DNA of 64,000 nt. It comes from H111-94 sp034436045 (GTDB lineage: Bacteria; Chloroflexota; Ktedonobacteria; Ktedonobacterales; Ktedonobacteraceae). The notes beneath the pieces were generated by a model, which saw only the letters and a list, made by a program, of their open reading frames with translations, was not told the DNA's origin and did not search any database. The position numbers and the translations under genes were made by a program. Of this stretch, positions 9,386 through 17,228 are shown piece by piece; position 1 is the stretch's first letter, and each line of letters starts with the position of its first letter. Location: positions 10,948-74,947 of the forward strand of contig DAOTVZ010000084.1 in assembly GCA_034436045.1 (NCBI GenBank), written 5' to 3'.

Positions 9386-9464
9386 TTTCTGCATTGGTGA
9401 AGAACCGGATCAGTATATCAGCGTGATGACGATATGCTGACCTGGTTCTTTACCAATGCAGAAA
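9386..9464. repeat. Long near-perfect inverted repeat between convergent genes
   Basis: Arms 9386-9419 and 9431-9464 are complementary over 34 positions with four exceptions, three of which would be G-U pairs in the plus-strand RNA; the loop is 11 bases. It sits between the end of the chemosensory operon and the end of leuB, so it could stop transcription from both sides. There is no U-tract after the stem on either strand; the T-run lies before the left arm. It is therefore not a standard intrinsic terminator and may be a palindromic mobile-derived element. Confidence 0.7.
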
Positions 9465-9470
9465 GATAAT

Positions 9471-10580
9471 TTATCGCACCGGCAGGCGTGAGAGCGCTGC
9501 GACGACCTGAGTGCCCATCTCCTCTGTTCCTACCACCATTTTACCTTCTTCGCGCAGGTCCTCCGTGCGATAGCCCGCGTTAATTGTCTGCTCGACGGCA
9601 CGCTCGATGGCTACCGCCTCTGTGTTGAGGCCGAGCGAATAGCGTAGCAGTAACGCGGCAGAGAGGATAGCCGCAATAGGGTTAGCCTTACCCTGACCGG
9701 CGATGTCGGGAGCGGAGCCGTGAATAGGTTCATACAGGCCGAAAGTGCCATGTGCAGTTCTGCGTGTGCCCAGGCTGGCGGAAGGCAGCATACCCATTGA
9801 ACCGGCCAGCATTGATGCCTCATCCGTCAATATATCGCCGAACATGTTCTCGGTGACAATTACGTCAAAACTGGTTGGGCGGCGAATCATGTGCATTGCG
9901 CAGGCATCTACCAGCAGATGCTCCATCTCTATATCCGGGTAATCCTGCGCGACGCGGCTGGCAACACGCCGCCATAGCCGCGACGAACTCAGCACGTTGG
10001 CTTTGTCCACAGATGTAACCTTCTTGCGACGCCCGCGTGCCAGCTCGCAGGCCGTGCGCACGATGCGTTCGATCTCGGCCTCGCTGTAGATCAGCGTATC
10101 AATAGCCTCGGCCCCCTGTGGTGTCTCCCGAATTTCACTCGGTTTACCAAAATAGATGCCCCCGGTCAGTTCGCGCACAACCAGCATATCTGTTCCTTGC
10201 AGCACCTCTGCCTTGATGGTCGAGGCATTGAGCAAGGCCTGGAAGGGACGAACAGGGCGCAAATTGGCGAACAACTCTAATTCTTTGCGCAGGCGGAAGA
10301 GTGCCTGTTCCGGTTGCGTCTTCGAGTTCGGCCCTTCGTAACGGGGTGAACCGCCAACCGCGCCAAATAAGATCGCATCGCTCTGCTGACAAAGCGCCAT
10401 CGTGGCATCAGAGATGGCGGCTCCTTCGGCCTCGATAGCCGCCACACCCACCAGCGCCTGGTGAAAAGTAAAATTGTGTCCGTAGCGTTCGCTGACAGCT
10501 TGCAGCACACGTACTGCCTGCCCGGTCACTTCTGGCCCAATGCCATCGCCCGCCAGGACGGTAATCGTAAAATTGCCCAC
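9471..10580 (-). CDS. leuB: 3-isopropylmalate dehydrogenase
   Basis: Catalyses oxidative decarboxylation of 3-isopropylmalate to 2-oxoisocaproate with NAD in leucine biosynthesis. The 369-residue product has the family landmarks: ITVLAGDGIGPEV at the N-terminus, the metal and substrate segment DVIVTENMFGDILTDEASML, and the cofactor loop YEPIHGSAPDIAGQGKANP. The Asp/Ile context after the HGSAPDIAG loop fits an NAD-type enzyme. The open frame extends to 10676, but GTG at 10580 has AAGGAG six bases upstream and begins just before the domain, so I use it. No other leu genes are adjacent. Confidence 0.95.
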   Translation of the reverse strand: MGNFTITVLAGDGIGPEVTGQAVRVLQAVSERYGHNFTFHQALVGVAAIEAEGAAISDATMALCQQSDAILFGAVGGSPRYEGPNSKTQPEQALFRLRKELELFANLRPVRPFQALLNASTIKAEVLQGTDMLVVRELTGGIYFGKPSEIRETPQGAEAIDTLIYSEAEIERIVRTACELARGRRKKVTSVDKANVLSSSRLWRRVASRVAQDYPDIEMEHLLVDACAMHMIRRPTSFDVIVTENMFGDILTDEASMLAGSMGMLPSASLGTRRTAHGTFGLYEPIHGSAPDIAGQGKANPIAAILSAALLLRYSLGLNTEAVAIERAVEQTINAGYRTEDLREEGKMVVGTEEMGTQVVAALSRLPVR

Positions 10581-10741
10581 TGTTTTCTCCTTAGAAATTA
10601 CTTGTGACAACATCGAGGTTGCCCTTATCATAATAGTACATATTTGAGACGAGTGGGTAACTGAACCTTTGGGCACGCGCGCCTGTCCGCAGAGCCAATA
10701 ATAACCCCCGCCTGCTGTTTCTAGCGTGGTTGGGCAAAACG

Positions 10742-10750
10742 TGCTATAAT
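10742..10750 (+). promoter_or_regulatory. Extended -10 promoter for the NuoB operon
   Basis: TG-C-TATAAT (TATAAT at 10745-10750) is a perfect -10 with an extended TGN element. No good -35 lies 17 bases upstream, which extended -10 promoters tolerate. It precedes the nuoB start by about 115 bases, leaving a leader whose end carries the AAGGAG site. Confidence 0.5.
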
Positions 10751-10864
10751 TAGGTGCGAAGTGGAGTGAATCATAACACCCCTCTGGACTTGTCTCTCAT
10801 CCTAAAAAAACACGTGTAAACCGAGCAATAGGTGCTGCTAAACCTTTGCGAAGGAGTTCTTTTT

Positions 10865-11452
10865 ATGAGCAGCGAACTACAGCAAAATGGGAAAAATGCT
10901 ATCCCGATTGCTAGACGAAAGCCCGTACCAATTGCGATGGCGAAGGGGCCACAGGAATATATCCCAGGCGATCAGGAGTTGCCGGTTCAGATCACCAGTC
11001 TGGCGGATATGTTGCAGTGGGCGCAGAACTGGGCGCGCTCCAAGTCCGTGTGGCCACTGGGTTATGGACTGGCGTGCTGTGCTATCGAGATGATGGCGGC
11101 GGCCCAGGCGCACTATGACCTCTCGCGCTTTGGCTCCGAGGTATTCCGTTCCAGCCCGCGTCAGGCCGATTTGATGATTGTGGCGGGGACCGTATCGGTC
11201 AAGATGGGGCCACGCCTGCGCCTGCTCTGGGAGCAGATGCCTGATCCGAAGTGGGTCATTAGCATGGGGCAATGTGCCAATTCCGGCGGTGAGTTCTATG
11301 ACAGTTACTATACCGTGCAGGGAGTGGATACGATTGTTCCTGTTGACGTCTATGTCCCCGGTTGCCCACCACGCCCGGAGGCACTGATTGAGGGCATCCT
11401 GAAGCTGCGCGAGAAGATCGCCAAGCAGGGCCTGAAAGTGCGTGGTGAATAA
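10865..11452 (+). CDS. nuoB: NADH-quinone oxidoreductase subunit B-like protein
   Basis: A 195-residue NuoB homologue. The tandem cysteines (GLACCAIEMM), the third Cys in SMGQCANSGG and the fourth in VPGCPPRPEA are the ligands of cluster N2, the last cluster before quinone in complex I. The start ATG 10865 has AAGGAG at a good distance; the open frame begins earlier at 10832 with an unlikely N-terminus. Unusually it is not followed by NuoC, NuoD or any membrane subunit. Instead it leads an operon of NADH-dehydrogenase-module and GltD-like proteins. Its electron acceptor is therefore open: a distant complex I, or another acceptor. Confidence 0.9.
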   Translation: MSSELQQNGKNAIPIARRKPVPIAMAKGPQEYIPGDQELPVQITSLADMLQWAQNWARSKSVWPLGYGLACCAIEMMAAAQAHYDLSRFGSEVFRSSPRQADLMIVAGTVSVKMGPRLRLLWEQMPDPKWVISMGQCANSGGEFYDSYYTVQGVDTIVPVDVYVPGCPPRPEALIEGILKLREKIAKQGLKVRGE

Positions 11453-11482
11453 AGCAGCGAAGAGAAATTTTTGAGGTAGATT

Positions 11483-12223
11483 ATGCGTGGTATCCTGGAA
11501 GGAATGGGCCTCACCTTTAGCCACCTCTTTCGGCCAAAGGTGACGCGGTTATACCCCTATGAGAAACCCAAACTGCCGCCGCGCAGTCGGGGCTTAATTC
11601 AATTGATCGCTGAAGCGGGTCTCAAAACTGAGTATAATCTGATATGTGAAGCATGCCTTTTGTGTGAGAAGGTATGTCCGCCGCGTGCTATTACCATCGA
11701 ATATGAGCCTTTGCACGAGTGGAAGGAACGTCCCTGGTATCATTCTTATATTCGTGAGGGCGCGGAGAAATTTACCACACGTAAGTTGACGCCCGCTTCT
11801 GGGTCGCCTAAAGCCGGTTTCTATAAGACGCGCATCGCAGAGTACGCTGTTAAGTATCCCGGTAAGCCAATCCCAGCATGCGTAGACATGCCGGTCAAGG
11901 ATTACCTGGAGCCGGAGATCGATCTGAGTAAGGTAGATGCTCTGCTGGAAACCTGGTCGTATGACGCGGGCGAGCTACCGGCTTTACTGGATGCCGTTAT
12001 GGACATCTACGGCTATCTGCCGTTGCAGGCCGCCAAACGCATCGTACAGGCGCGTGGCGTTGATCTCAGCGACATTTTTGGTATCGCCACGATGAGTCCA
12101 AAATTCAAACCAGCCCCCGCTGTCAAAGGCATCAGGCGCGATGACCAGCCGGAGCGTGGCCTGGCTCCTGATAAGCGTGGTGTCTGGGGTAATATTCATC
12201 ATGTGAGGCAGCCCAATGCCTGA
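11483..12223 (+). CDS. NuoI-like ferredoxin fused to a NuoE-like helical domain
   Basis: A 246-residue protein that joins parts of two complex I subunits. The N-terminal half looks like NuoI (amphipathic start, then C55, C58, C61 and C65 in CEACLLCEKVCP), but I see only one 4Fe-4S motif where NuoI has two. Residues about 150-205 (AVMDIYGYLPLQAAKRIVQA, then FGIATMSPKF) match the N-terminal helical domain of NuoE. The thioredoxin-fold part with the [2Fe-2S] cysteines is absent. The start has GAGG upstream, and the end overlaps the next gene by eight bases, suggesting coupled translation. A structural adaptor in the redox complex of this operon is my inference. Confidence 0.82.
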   Translation: MRGILEGMGLTFSHLFRPKVTRLYPYEKPKLPPRSRGLIQLIAEAGLKTEYNLICEACLLCEKVCPPRAITIEYEPLHEWKERPWYHSYIREGAEKFTTRKLTPASGSPKAGFYKTRIAEYAVKYPGKPIPACVDMPVKDYLEPEIDLSKVDALLETWSYDAGELPALLDAVMDIYGYLPLQAAKRIVQARGVDLSDIFGIATMSPKFKPAPAVKGIRRDDQPERGLAPDKRGVWGNIHHVRQPNA

Positions 12224-13544
12224 GAAGAGTTCAAATCGTATTCTACGGCGGCCAAGCGACCCTGATATGCGTTCGCTCGCCGCGTATCGCCAGAATGGCG
12301 GCTATGCCGCGCTGGAAAAAGCTATTCGTCAGCAGACGCCCGCACAGGTGATCCAGCAGGTGGTTGATGCTAAACTACGCGGCCTCGGTGGGGCCGGACG
12401 CCTGACGGGTGAGAAGTGGCGCATTGCGCGCCGTGCTGAAGAGCATCAGAAATACGTTATCTGTAACGCCTACGATGCCGACCCGCGTTCTCTCGTGGCG
12501 CGCACGCTGCTGGAGCAGAGTCCGCACCAGGTTATCGAGGGCCTTATGCTCGCGGCCTATGCTATCGGGGCCTCTGAGGCTTATATTTTCGCGCGTAGCA
12601 CCTTCCGCGAAGGTATTGATGCCGTTCAGGCTGCTCTGCGCGAGGCGGTGGATGCGCACCTGGCCGGGCGTGACATCCTGGGTACCGATTTTAGCTGCAC
12701 GGTCAACGTGCTGGGAGCCGATATTGGCTTCATGGGTGGCGAAGAAACCGTGCAGATGGCGCTTATCAAGGGCCGTCGTGGCATGCCTGAGCAGCGCCCG
12801 CCCTACCCTGCTCAGTTTGGCCTGTGGGATAAGCCAACCATTACGAATAATATTGAGACGCTGGCGAATGTACCATTCATTATCCGTGAGGGCGCGACTG
12901 CCTTTAGCAGTGTCGGTACCGCATCAACCGGCGGCACCAAGCTGCTGACTGTCTATGACTACGTTCCTGGTAGTGCCCCCCAGGTGATAGAAGTTCCTTT
13001 TGGCACACCCCTACGCGATATTCTCAAGCTCGGCGGTATCACTCATGCCGATGATGAGATGAGGGCGGTAGTCGTTGGTGGCGCTGAGGGGGGGGCCTTG
13101 CCCATCTCGTTGCTGACTACACCCTTCGACTTTGATCCACTGGAAGAAGCCGGTGCCATCGTCGGGTCGAGCATGGTTGAGGTGCTGCCGGAGAACACGT
13201 GCATGGTGCATTGGGCGATGGAGCGTAGCCGCTATCTCGACCACGAGTCCTGTGGCAAATGTGTTCCTTGCCGCCTGGGCGTCAAGCGAATCACCGGTAT
13301 TCTTGAAGGTATTGTCAGTGATCTGGGTCTTAAGAGCGACCTGGCACTGCTGGACGAGTTCGCTGACTATGTGCCGAAAGGCTCGCTCTGCGGCTTCGGC
13401 ATCCAGGCTCCCAACGCGCTCAAGACGGCGAAACGCTACTGGCCCGATCATTTCACTATGCATATTGAGGAACTACAGTGTCCCACCGGCACCTGTATTC
13501 CGGTACGCGCTCATCGTTTCGTGACGAAGCATGTTCTGCCGTAA
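12216..13544 (+). CDS. nuoF: NuoF-like NADH dehydrogenase flavoprotein subunit
   Basis: A 442-residue homologue of the FMN and NADH-binding subunit of complex I and related formate dehydrogenases and hydrogenases. The glycine-rich FMN loop is present but altered (RGLGGAGRLTGEKW rather than RGRGGAGF). The GGEET segment is kept, and the 4Fe-4S N3 ligands are clear (ESCGKCVPC and SLCGFG). The NADH-contact segment usually reading ADExEPGT-KDR is here AYDADPRSLVAR, a marked departure. An extra CPTGTC motif lies near the C-terminus. The gene overlaps the chimera upstream, and the next gene follows after 19 bases. It probably exchanges electrons with NAD(H), but the changed loop leaves the nucleotide preference uncertain. 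Confidence 0.88.
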   Translation: MPEKSSNRILRRPSDPDMRSLAAYRQNGGYAALEKAIRQQTPAQVIQQVVDAKLRGLGGAGRLTGEKWRIARRAEEHQKYVICNAYDADPRSLVARTLLEQSPHQVIEGLMLAAYAIGASEAYIFARSTFREGIDAVQAALREAVDAHLAGRDILGTDFSCTVNVLGADIGFMGGEETVQMALIKGRRGMPEQRPPYPAQFGLWDKPTITNNIETLANVPFIIREGATAFSSVGTASTGGTKLLTVYDYVPGSAPQVIEVPFGTPLRDILKLGGITHADDEMRAVVVGGAEGGALPISLLTTPFDFDPLEEAGAIVGSSMVEVLPENTCMVHWAMERSRYLDHESCGKCVPCRLGVKRITGILEGIVSDLGLKSDLALLDEFADYVPKGSLCGFGIQAPNALKTAKRYWPDHFTMHIEELQCPTGTCIPVRAHRFVTKHVLP

Positions 13545-13563
13545 CGGTCGGAAGAGGTAATAC

Positions 13564-15972
13564 ATGGCTATATCAATCCGCGATACGTTTTCTTCGATCA
13601 CGCAGGAGCCAACCGCGCCAATGGTGCGCAACGACGTGGGCCAACCCAGTTTTACCATCACCATTGACGGCAAGGTCGTTCAGGCTTACGAAGGCCAGAC
13701 CATCCTGAGTGTCGCTAATGATAACGGAATCACCGATATCCCTAATCTGTGCAACGATGAGAAGCTGGAGCCAACTTCGGCCTGTCGCATGTGCCTCGTT
13801 CACATCGAAGGTGAAGAGCGCCCCTTGCCATCCTGCAACACGCCCGCCGTTCCAGGGATGGTGGTAACGACGAATTCAGACGAACTCTTCCACATTCGTC
13901 GCACTAACCTGGAGATGATGCTGTCAGACCACAATGCCTACTGTCAGCCGCCCTGCCAGGTTGATTGTCCAACACATATCGACATCCCCGGCTACCTGGA
14001 ACTGATCGCTAAAGGCTCGATGAAAGAAGCGGCGCGCCTGGTTAAAGAGGTCTTGCCCTTCCCCTACATCCTGGGTCTGACCTGTCCCGCTCCTTGCCAG
14101 AAGGCGTGTCGTCGTGGTCTGGTTGAAGAAGAGATTGCCATTTGTCGCATGCATGGTCATGCTGCTGAAACCTGCCTGCTTGATCCGCCGGTTCCCTATG
14201 TGCAGGATCCGCCGACCGGCAAGCGCGTCGCTATTGTTGGTTCCGGCCCTGCTGGCCTGACCTGCGCCTACTACCTGGCGCTCAAAGGGCATTACTGCAA
14301 GATTTTCGAGATGCAGCCTCAGCCGGGCGGCATGTTGCGCTATGGCATTCCTGAGTATCGCCTGCCTAAAGATATGATGGATCGTGAACTGGACCACGTC
14401 TGGCAACTGGGTGTCGAACTCCAGACCAACGTCAAGCTCGGACGCGACTTCACCATCGATGATCTCTTCGCGCAAGGCTTTGACGCCGTCTATATCGCTA
14501 TCGGTGCCTGGACCAGTAACCCTCTGGGTGCCCCTGGTGAGGATGCCGAGGGCGTGGTCAATGCCATTGCCTTCCTGGGCGAAAAGGTCGAGGGTAAGAC
14601 CGTACCGGTCAAAGAGGGCGACGAAGTCATCGTTCTCGGCGGCGGTTTTACAACCTTCGACTGCACGCGCACCTCAGTGCGTCTCGGCGCGAAGGTGCAT
14701 ACCGTCTATCGCCGCTCCCGCGCTGAGATGACTGCCACGATGGAAGAGATCGAGGATGCCGAGGCCGAAGGTGCGGAGATCACCTACTATGCGCAAGCCA
14801 CGCGCGTCATCGTTGAGGATGGTAAGGTTAAGGGATTGGAGTTCCAGCGCAATAAACTGGGCGAGCCTGATGCCAGTGGTCGCCGTCGCCCTGTGCCCAT
14901 CCCCGGCTCCGAGTATGTTGTCCCCTGCAACACGATCATTCCGGCCTATGGTCAGAAGCCGGATAAATCTGTGCTGGATGAGAAATCCGGTGTGAAATGG
15001 ACGAAATGGACAACTGTCCAGACCGACCCATACAACTTTATGACCGACCGCAAAGGTGTGTTCTCCGGTGGCGACTGTCAGATGGGCGCGAAGACCATTA
15101 TCGAATGTGTGGCGCAAGGCAAGCTCGGCGCTCGTGCCATCCACGCCTACCTGTCAGGCGATGATATGACCGAGGTTTCACGCCGCCTGGAGCTTGAGGA
15201 GCGTAAGCCCGATCTCTTCGACATCGTGCCCTATAAGCCGGTTGAGCCAAAGGTCAAGATGCCGATGCTGCCTTATGAAGAGCGCAAACGCAATTTCCGC
15301 CTGATCGAGCTTGGCTACTTGAAGGAGCAGGCCCAGCGCGAGGCGGCTCGTTGTCTGCAATGCGTCTGTCCCGCCGCTGGTCAGTGCGACTTGCAGCGTT
15401 ACAGTATCGAGCATGGCCTGGCGGATAATCGCTTCCATGACGGTGAGCCGGACGATTATCATGACTACGATGTAGACCTGTCGCACAGCTTTATTCTGCG
15501 CGACCCCAACAAGTGCATCAACTGCACGCAATGTGTGCGCGTCTGCCATGATGTGATCGGTCCCGATTGCTACGGCATGTTCGGCAAGGGCTTCGACACT
15601 ATTGTTTCCACGCCGTTCAATGTGAGCTTGCACGATACCGACTGTGTGTCCTGCGGTGCCTGCGTGCAGGTCTGCCCGACCGGCTCTCTGATGATGGCCG
15701 AGCGTTATCTGAAGCGCTACTCCTTCGCACTTGATCGCTGCATCTTCTGTGGCGACTGCGTAGAGGTCTGTCCGCACGGAGCGCTGGGTGAGACGCCCAA
15801 CTTCGAGCTATCCTTCTTCAACCGCTTCGGCGAAGATATCACGCTCGAAAAGGACGACCTGGCGAACGCGCCGAACTACCTGGTGCGTCAGCGCCTGCCA
15901 CGCGGCAAGAAAGACCTGCCCGTGATGAGTCCACTTGTGCGCCCGCTACCCGCGCGCAGCATCCGTGAGTAA
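13564..15972 (+). CDS. [2Fe-2S]-GltD-like-polyferredoxin fusion oxidoreductase
   Basis: An 802-residue multi-centre redox protein. Residues 28-100 form a NuoG-type [2Fe-2S] domain (C63, C74, C77, C91). A Cys-rich linker typical of GltD N-termini follows (CQPPCQVDC, CPAPCQKAC). Then come an FAD site (VAIVGSGPAGLTCAYYLA, 222 on) and a second nucleotide site (VIVLGGGFTTFDCTRTSVRL, about 355) followed by VYRRSR, whose arginines suggest NADPH. The C-terminal third has three 4Fe-4S motifs: CINCTQCVRVC, CVSCGACVQVCP and CIFCGDCVEVCP. It resembles GltD/NfnB-type flavoproteins fused to a NuoG-like head without the molybdopterin domain. With NuoF next door, NADH/NADPH/ferredoxin electron exchange is a reasonable hypothesis. 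The start has AAGAGG upstream. Confidence 0.9.
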   Translation: MAISIRDTFSSITQEPTAPMVRNDVGQPSFTITIDGKVVQAYEGQTILSVANDNGITDIPNLCNDEKLEPTSACRMCLVHIEGEERPLPSCNTPAVPGMVVTTNSDELFHIRRTNLEMMLSDHNAYCQPPCQVDCPTHIDIPGYLELIAKGSMKEAARLVKEVLPFPYILGLTCPAPCQKACRRGLVEEEIAICRMHGHAAETCLLDPPVPYVQDPPTGKRVAIVGSGPAGLTCAYYLALKGHYCKIFEMQPQPGGMLRYGIPEYRLPKDMMDRELDHVWQLGVELQTNVKLGRDFTIDDLFAQGFDAVYIAIGAWTSNPLGAPGEDAEGVVNAIAFLGEKVEGKTVPVKEGDEVIVLGGGFTTFDCTRTSVRLGAKVHTVYRRSRAEMTATMEEIEDAEAEGAEITYYAQATRVIVEDGKVKGLEFQRNKLGEPDASGRRRPVPIPGSEYVVPCNTIIPAYGQKPDKSVLDEKSGVKWTKWTTVQTDPYNFMTDRKGVFSGGDCQMGAKTIIECVAQGKLGARAIHAYLSGDDMTEVSRRLELEERKPDLFDIVPYKPVEPKVKMPMLPYEERKRNFRLIELGYLKEQAQREAARCLQCVCPAAGQCDLQRYSIEHGLADNRFHDGEPDDYHDYDVDLSHSFILRDPNKCINCTQCVRVCHDVIGPDCYGMFGKGFDTIVSTPFNVSLHDTDCVSCGACVQVCPTGSLMMAERYLKRYSFALDRCIFCGDCVEVCPHGALGETPNFELSFFNRFGEDITLEKDDLANAPNYLVRQRLPRGKKDLPVMSPLVRPLPARSIRE

Positions 15973-15994
15973 AAGCCCTAAAATGTACAAACAA

Positions 15995-16020
15995 GCCCAC
16001 TACTCAACGGAGTAGTGGGC
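15995..16020 (+). terminator. Hairpin at the end of the redox operon
   Basis: A perfect 11-bp stem (15995-16005 with 16010-16020) and an AACG loop, starting 23 bases after the last stop codon. The T-run follows about 14 bases later, so it is not a textbook intrinsic terminator. The position and stability still suit transcript end formation. Confidence 0.6.
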
Positions 16021-16040
16021 GGTGGTGTGTGCCATTTTTT

Positions 16041-16070
16041 GCAGGGCGGGCGCAAGGCATCGCCCCTACC
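16041..16070. repeat. Clearest copy of a dispersed GGGC...CGCCCCTACC repeat; rest of gap empty
   Basis: GGGCGGGCGCAAGG followed by CATCGCCCCTACC. Similar segments occur near 1279, 30370 and 32666. The intergenic stretch 16021-16497 (about 480 bases) otherwise shows no gene I can support. It contains a short CCCCG/CGGGG palindrome near 16233, a stem near 16261-16290 and AT-rich sequence before the next start. Confidence 0.4.
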
Positions 16071-16497
16071 TTGCTACGGTGCCATTGCTACCTGGCGTCC
16101 AGCGTAGGGATAGGGTCTTGCGCTCGCTCTGTCCCTTGTGCAAAAATTTGACGCTTACCCCGTAGTGGGTTTTCTCATTGTAAACAGCAATTCCCTGTGC
16201 TGCACTGAAGTTGTAAACGGAGCAGCCTCAGCTACCCCGGCGGGGATTGAAATATGGGGAAACCTTCACAATATGGTGAGGCTTTAGGGGCTGTTCTGTT
16301 CCCCACCTCAAAGCCTCTATCCTTTGCTTATGTAGGTAGGAAAAAGTGTGTTAAGCTTTCAAAGAATAATAAATTCAGGAAGTTGTTTTGTTCGCTAAAG
16401 AGGGCAATTAGATGAAGATCATTGTTCTATTAGCAGAGAAATATAAAAACAACTAAAAAAGTTAAAAAAGCTTTAGAGGTCAGGAGAAACTAAGATC

Positions 16498-17157
16498 ATG
16501 ATACTACCAATAACGGTGACTGCCATTGGTCTGGGGATAGCGTATGCCGCCGCACCAGGGGCGGTGAATACGGAGGCGATTCGACGAGGAGCGGTGCAGG
16601 GGGCGCGTTCAACGTTGCTAGTGGAGACGGGTTCGCTGATCGGTGATACGTTGTGGGCGGTGCTGGCTTTGACTGGCGTGACGTTCCTGGCGCATTATCT
16701 GGCGGCGCAGGTGGTGCTGGGCATTGCGGGCGGATTCTTTTTGTTGCGTATGGCGTGGATGGCACTACACAATGCGTTGATGCGCCCACAAGTTGGCACA
16801 GCTTCTACTACATCGACACGTGGCGATTTTGCAACCGGTGTGGTCTTCGGGCTGGCAAATCCGGTCGGGCTGGCTTTCTGGTCGGGCCTGGGCAGCAGCG
16901 TGATTGCATCGGGTGTTGTCGGTGTGCAATTCGTCTTTTTCTTTGTTGGCTTCTTCCTTGGCGCTGTGCTCTGGTCTCTCTTTATCAGCGCCCTGATACG
17001 TTGGGGACGACGTTGGATCCGCCCTTCCTTCTTCCGCTGGATTAATTTGCTCTGTGGCCTCGCGCTGGCCTATTTTGGCATTGAAGTGTTGTGGACGACC
17101 GTGCAGAACTGGTTGGAAAAACTGCTCTCACCGCTCTTTGAACATGCTCTCCAATAG
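16498..17157 (+). CDS. LysE/RhtB family amino-acid exporter
   Basis: A 219-residue integral membrane protein with about six hydrophobic segments. It fits the LysE superfamily: the N-terminal segment with GLGIAYAAAPGAVNTEAIRR matches the conserved PG-containing first helix region, and FGLANPVGLAFWSG matches the NP motif in the middle of the fold. Family members export amino acids or similar small molecules by proton exchange. The substrate cannot be read from the sequence. The start has AGGAGA upstream. It stands alone, with a separate promoter before the next gene. Confidence 0.83.
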   Translation: MILPITVTAIGLGIAYAAAPGAVNTEAIRRGAVQGARSTLLVETGSLIGDTLWAVLALTGVTFLAHYLAAQVVLGIAGGFFLLRMAWMALHNALMRPQVGTASTTSTRGDFATGVVFGLANPVGLAFWSGLGSSVIASGVVGVQFVFFFVGFFLGAVLWSLFISALIRWGRRWIRPSFFRWINLLCGLALAYFGIEVLWTTVQNWLEKLLSPLFEHALQ

Positions 17158-17160
17158 CTT

Positions 17161-17188
17161 TTGCCTGCCCGACAATTCGTGATACAAT
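17161..17188 (+). promoter_or_regulatory. Promoter of the GH1 gene
   Basis: TTGCCT (17161-17166), a 16-base spacer ending in TGA, then TACAAT (17183-17188): a -35 with an extended -10. It is about 40 bases upstream of the start codon at 17229. The same GTGATACAAT block occurs before the aldolase and the MFS transporter. Confidence 0.55.
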
Positions 17189-17228
17189 TTGCATACAGCA
17201 ATCTTAATTGAAGGAGCGATGTCAGGTC

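Noticed and set aside
16233..16252. Sequence ending GGGGATTGAAAT that resembles the end of a CRISPR repeat
   Set aside because: It occurs once only, with no second copy at spacer distance and no cas genes in the window.
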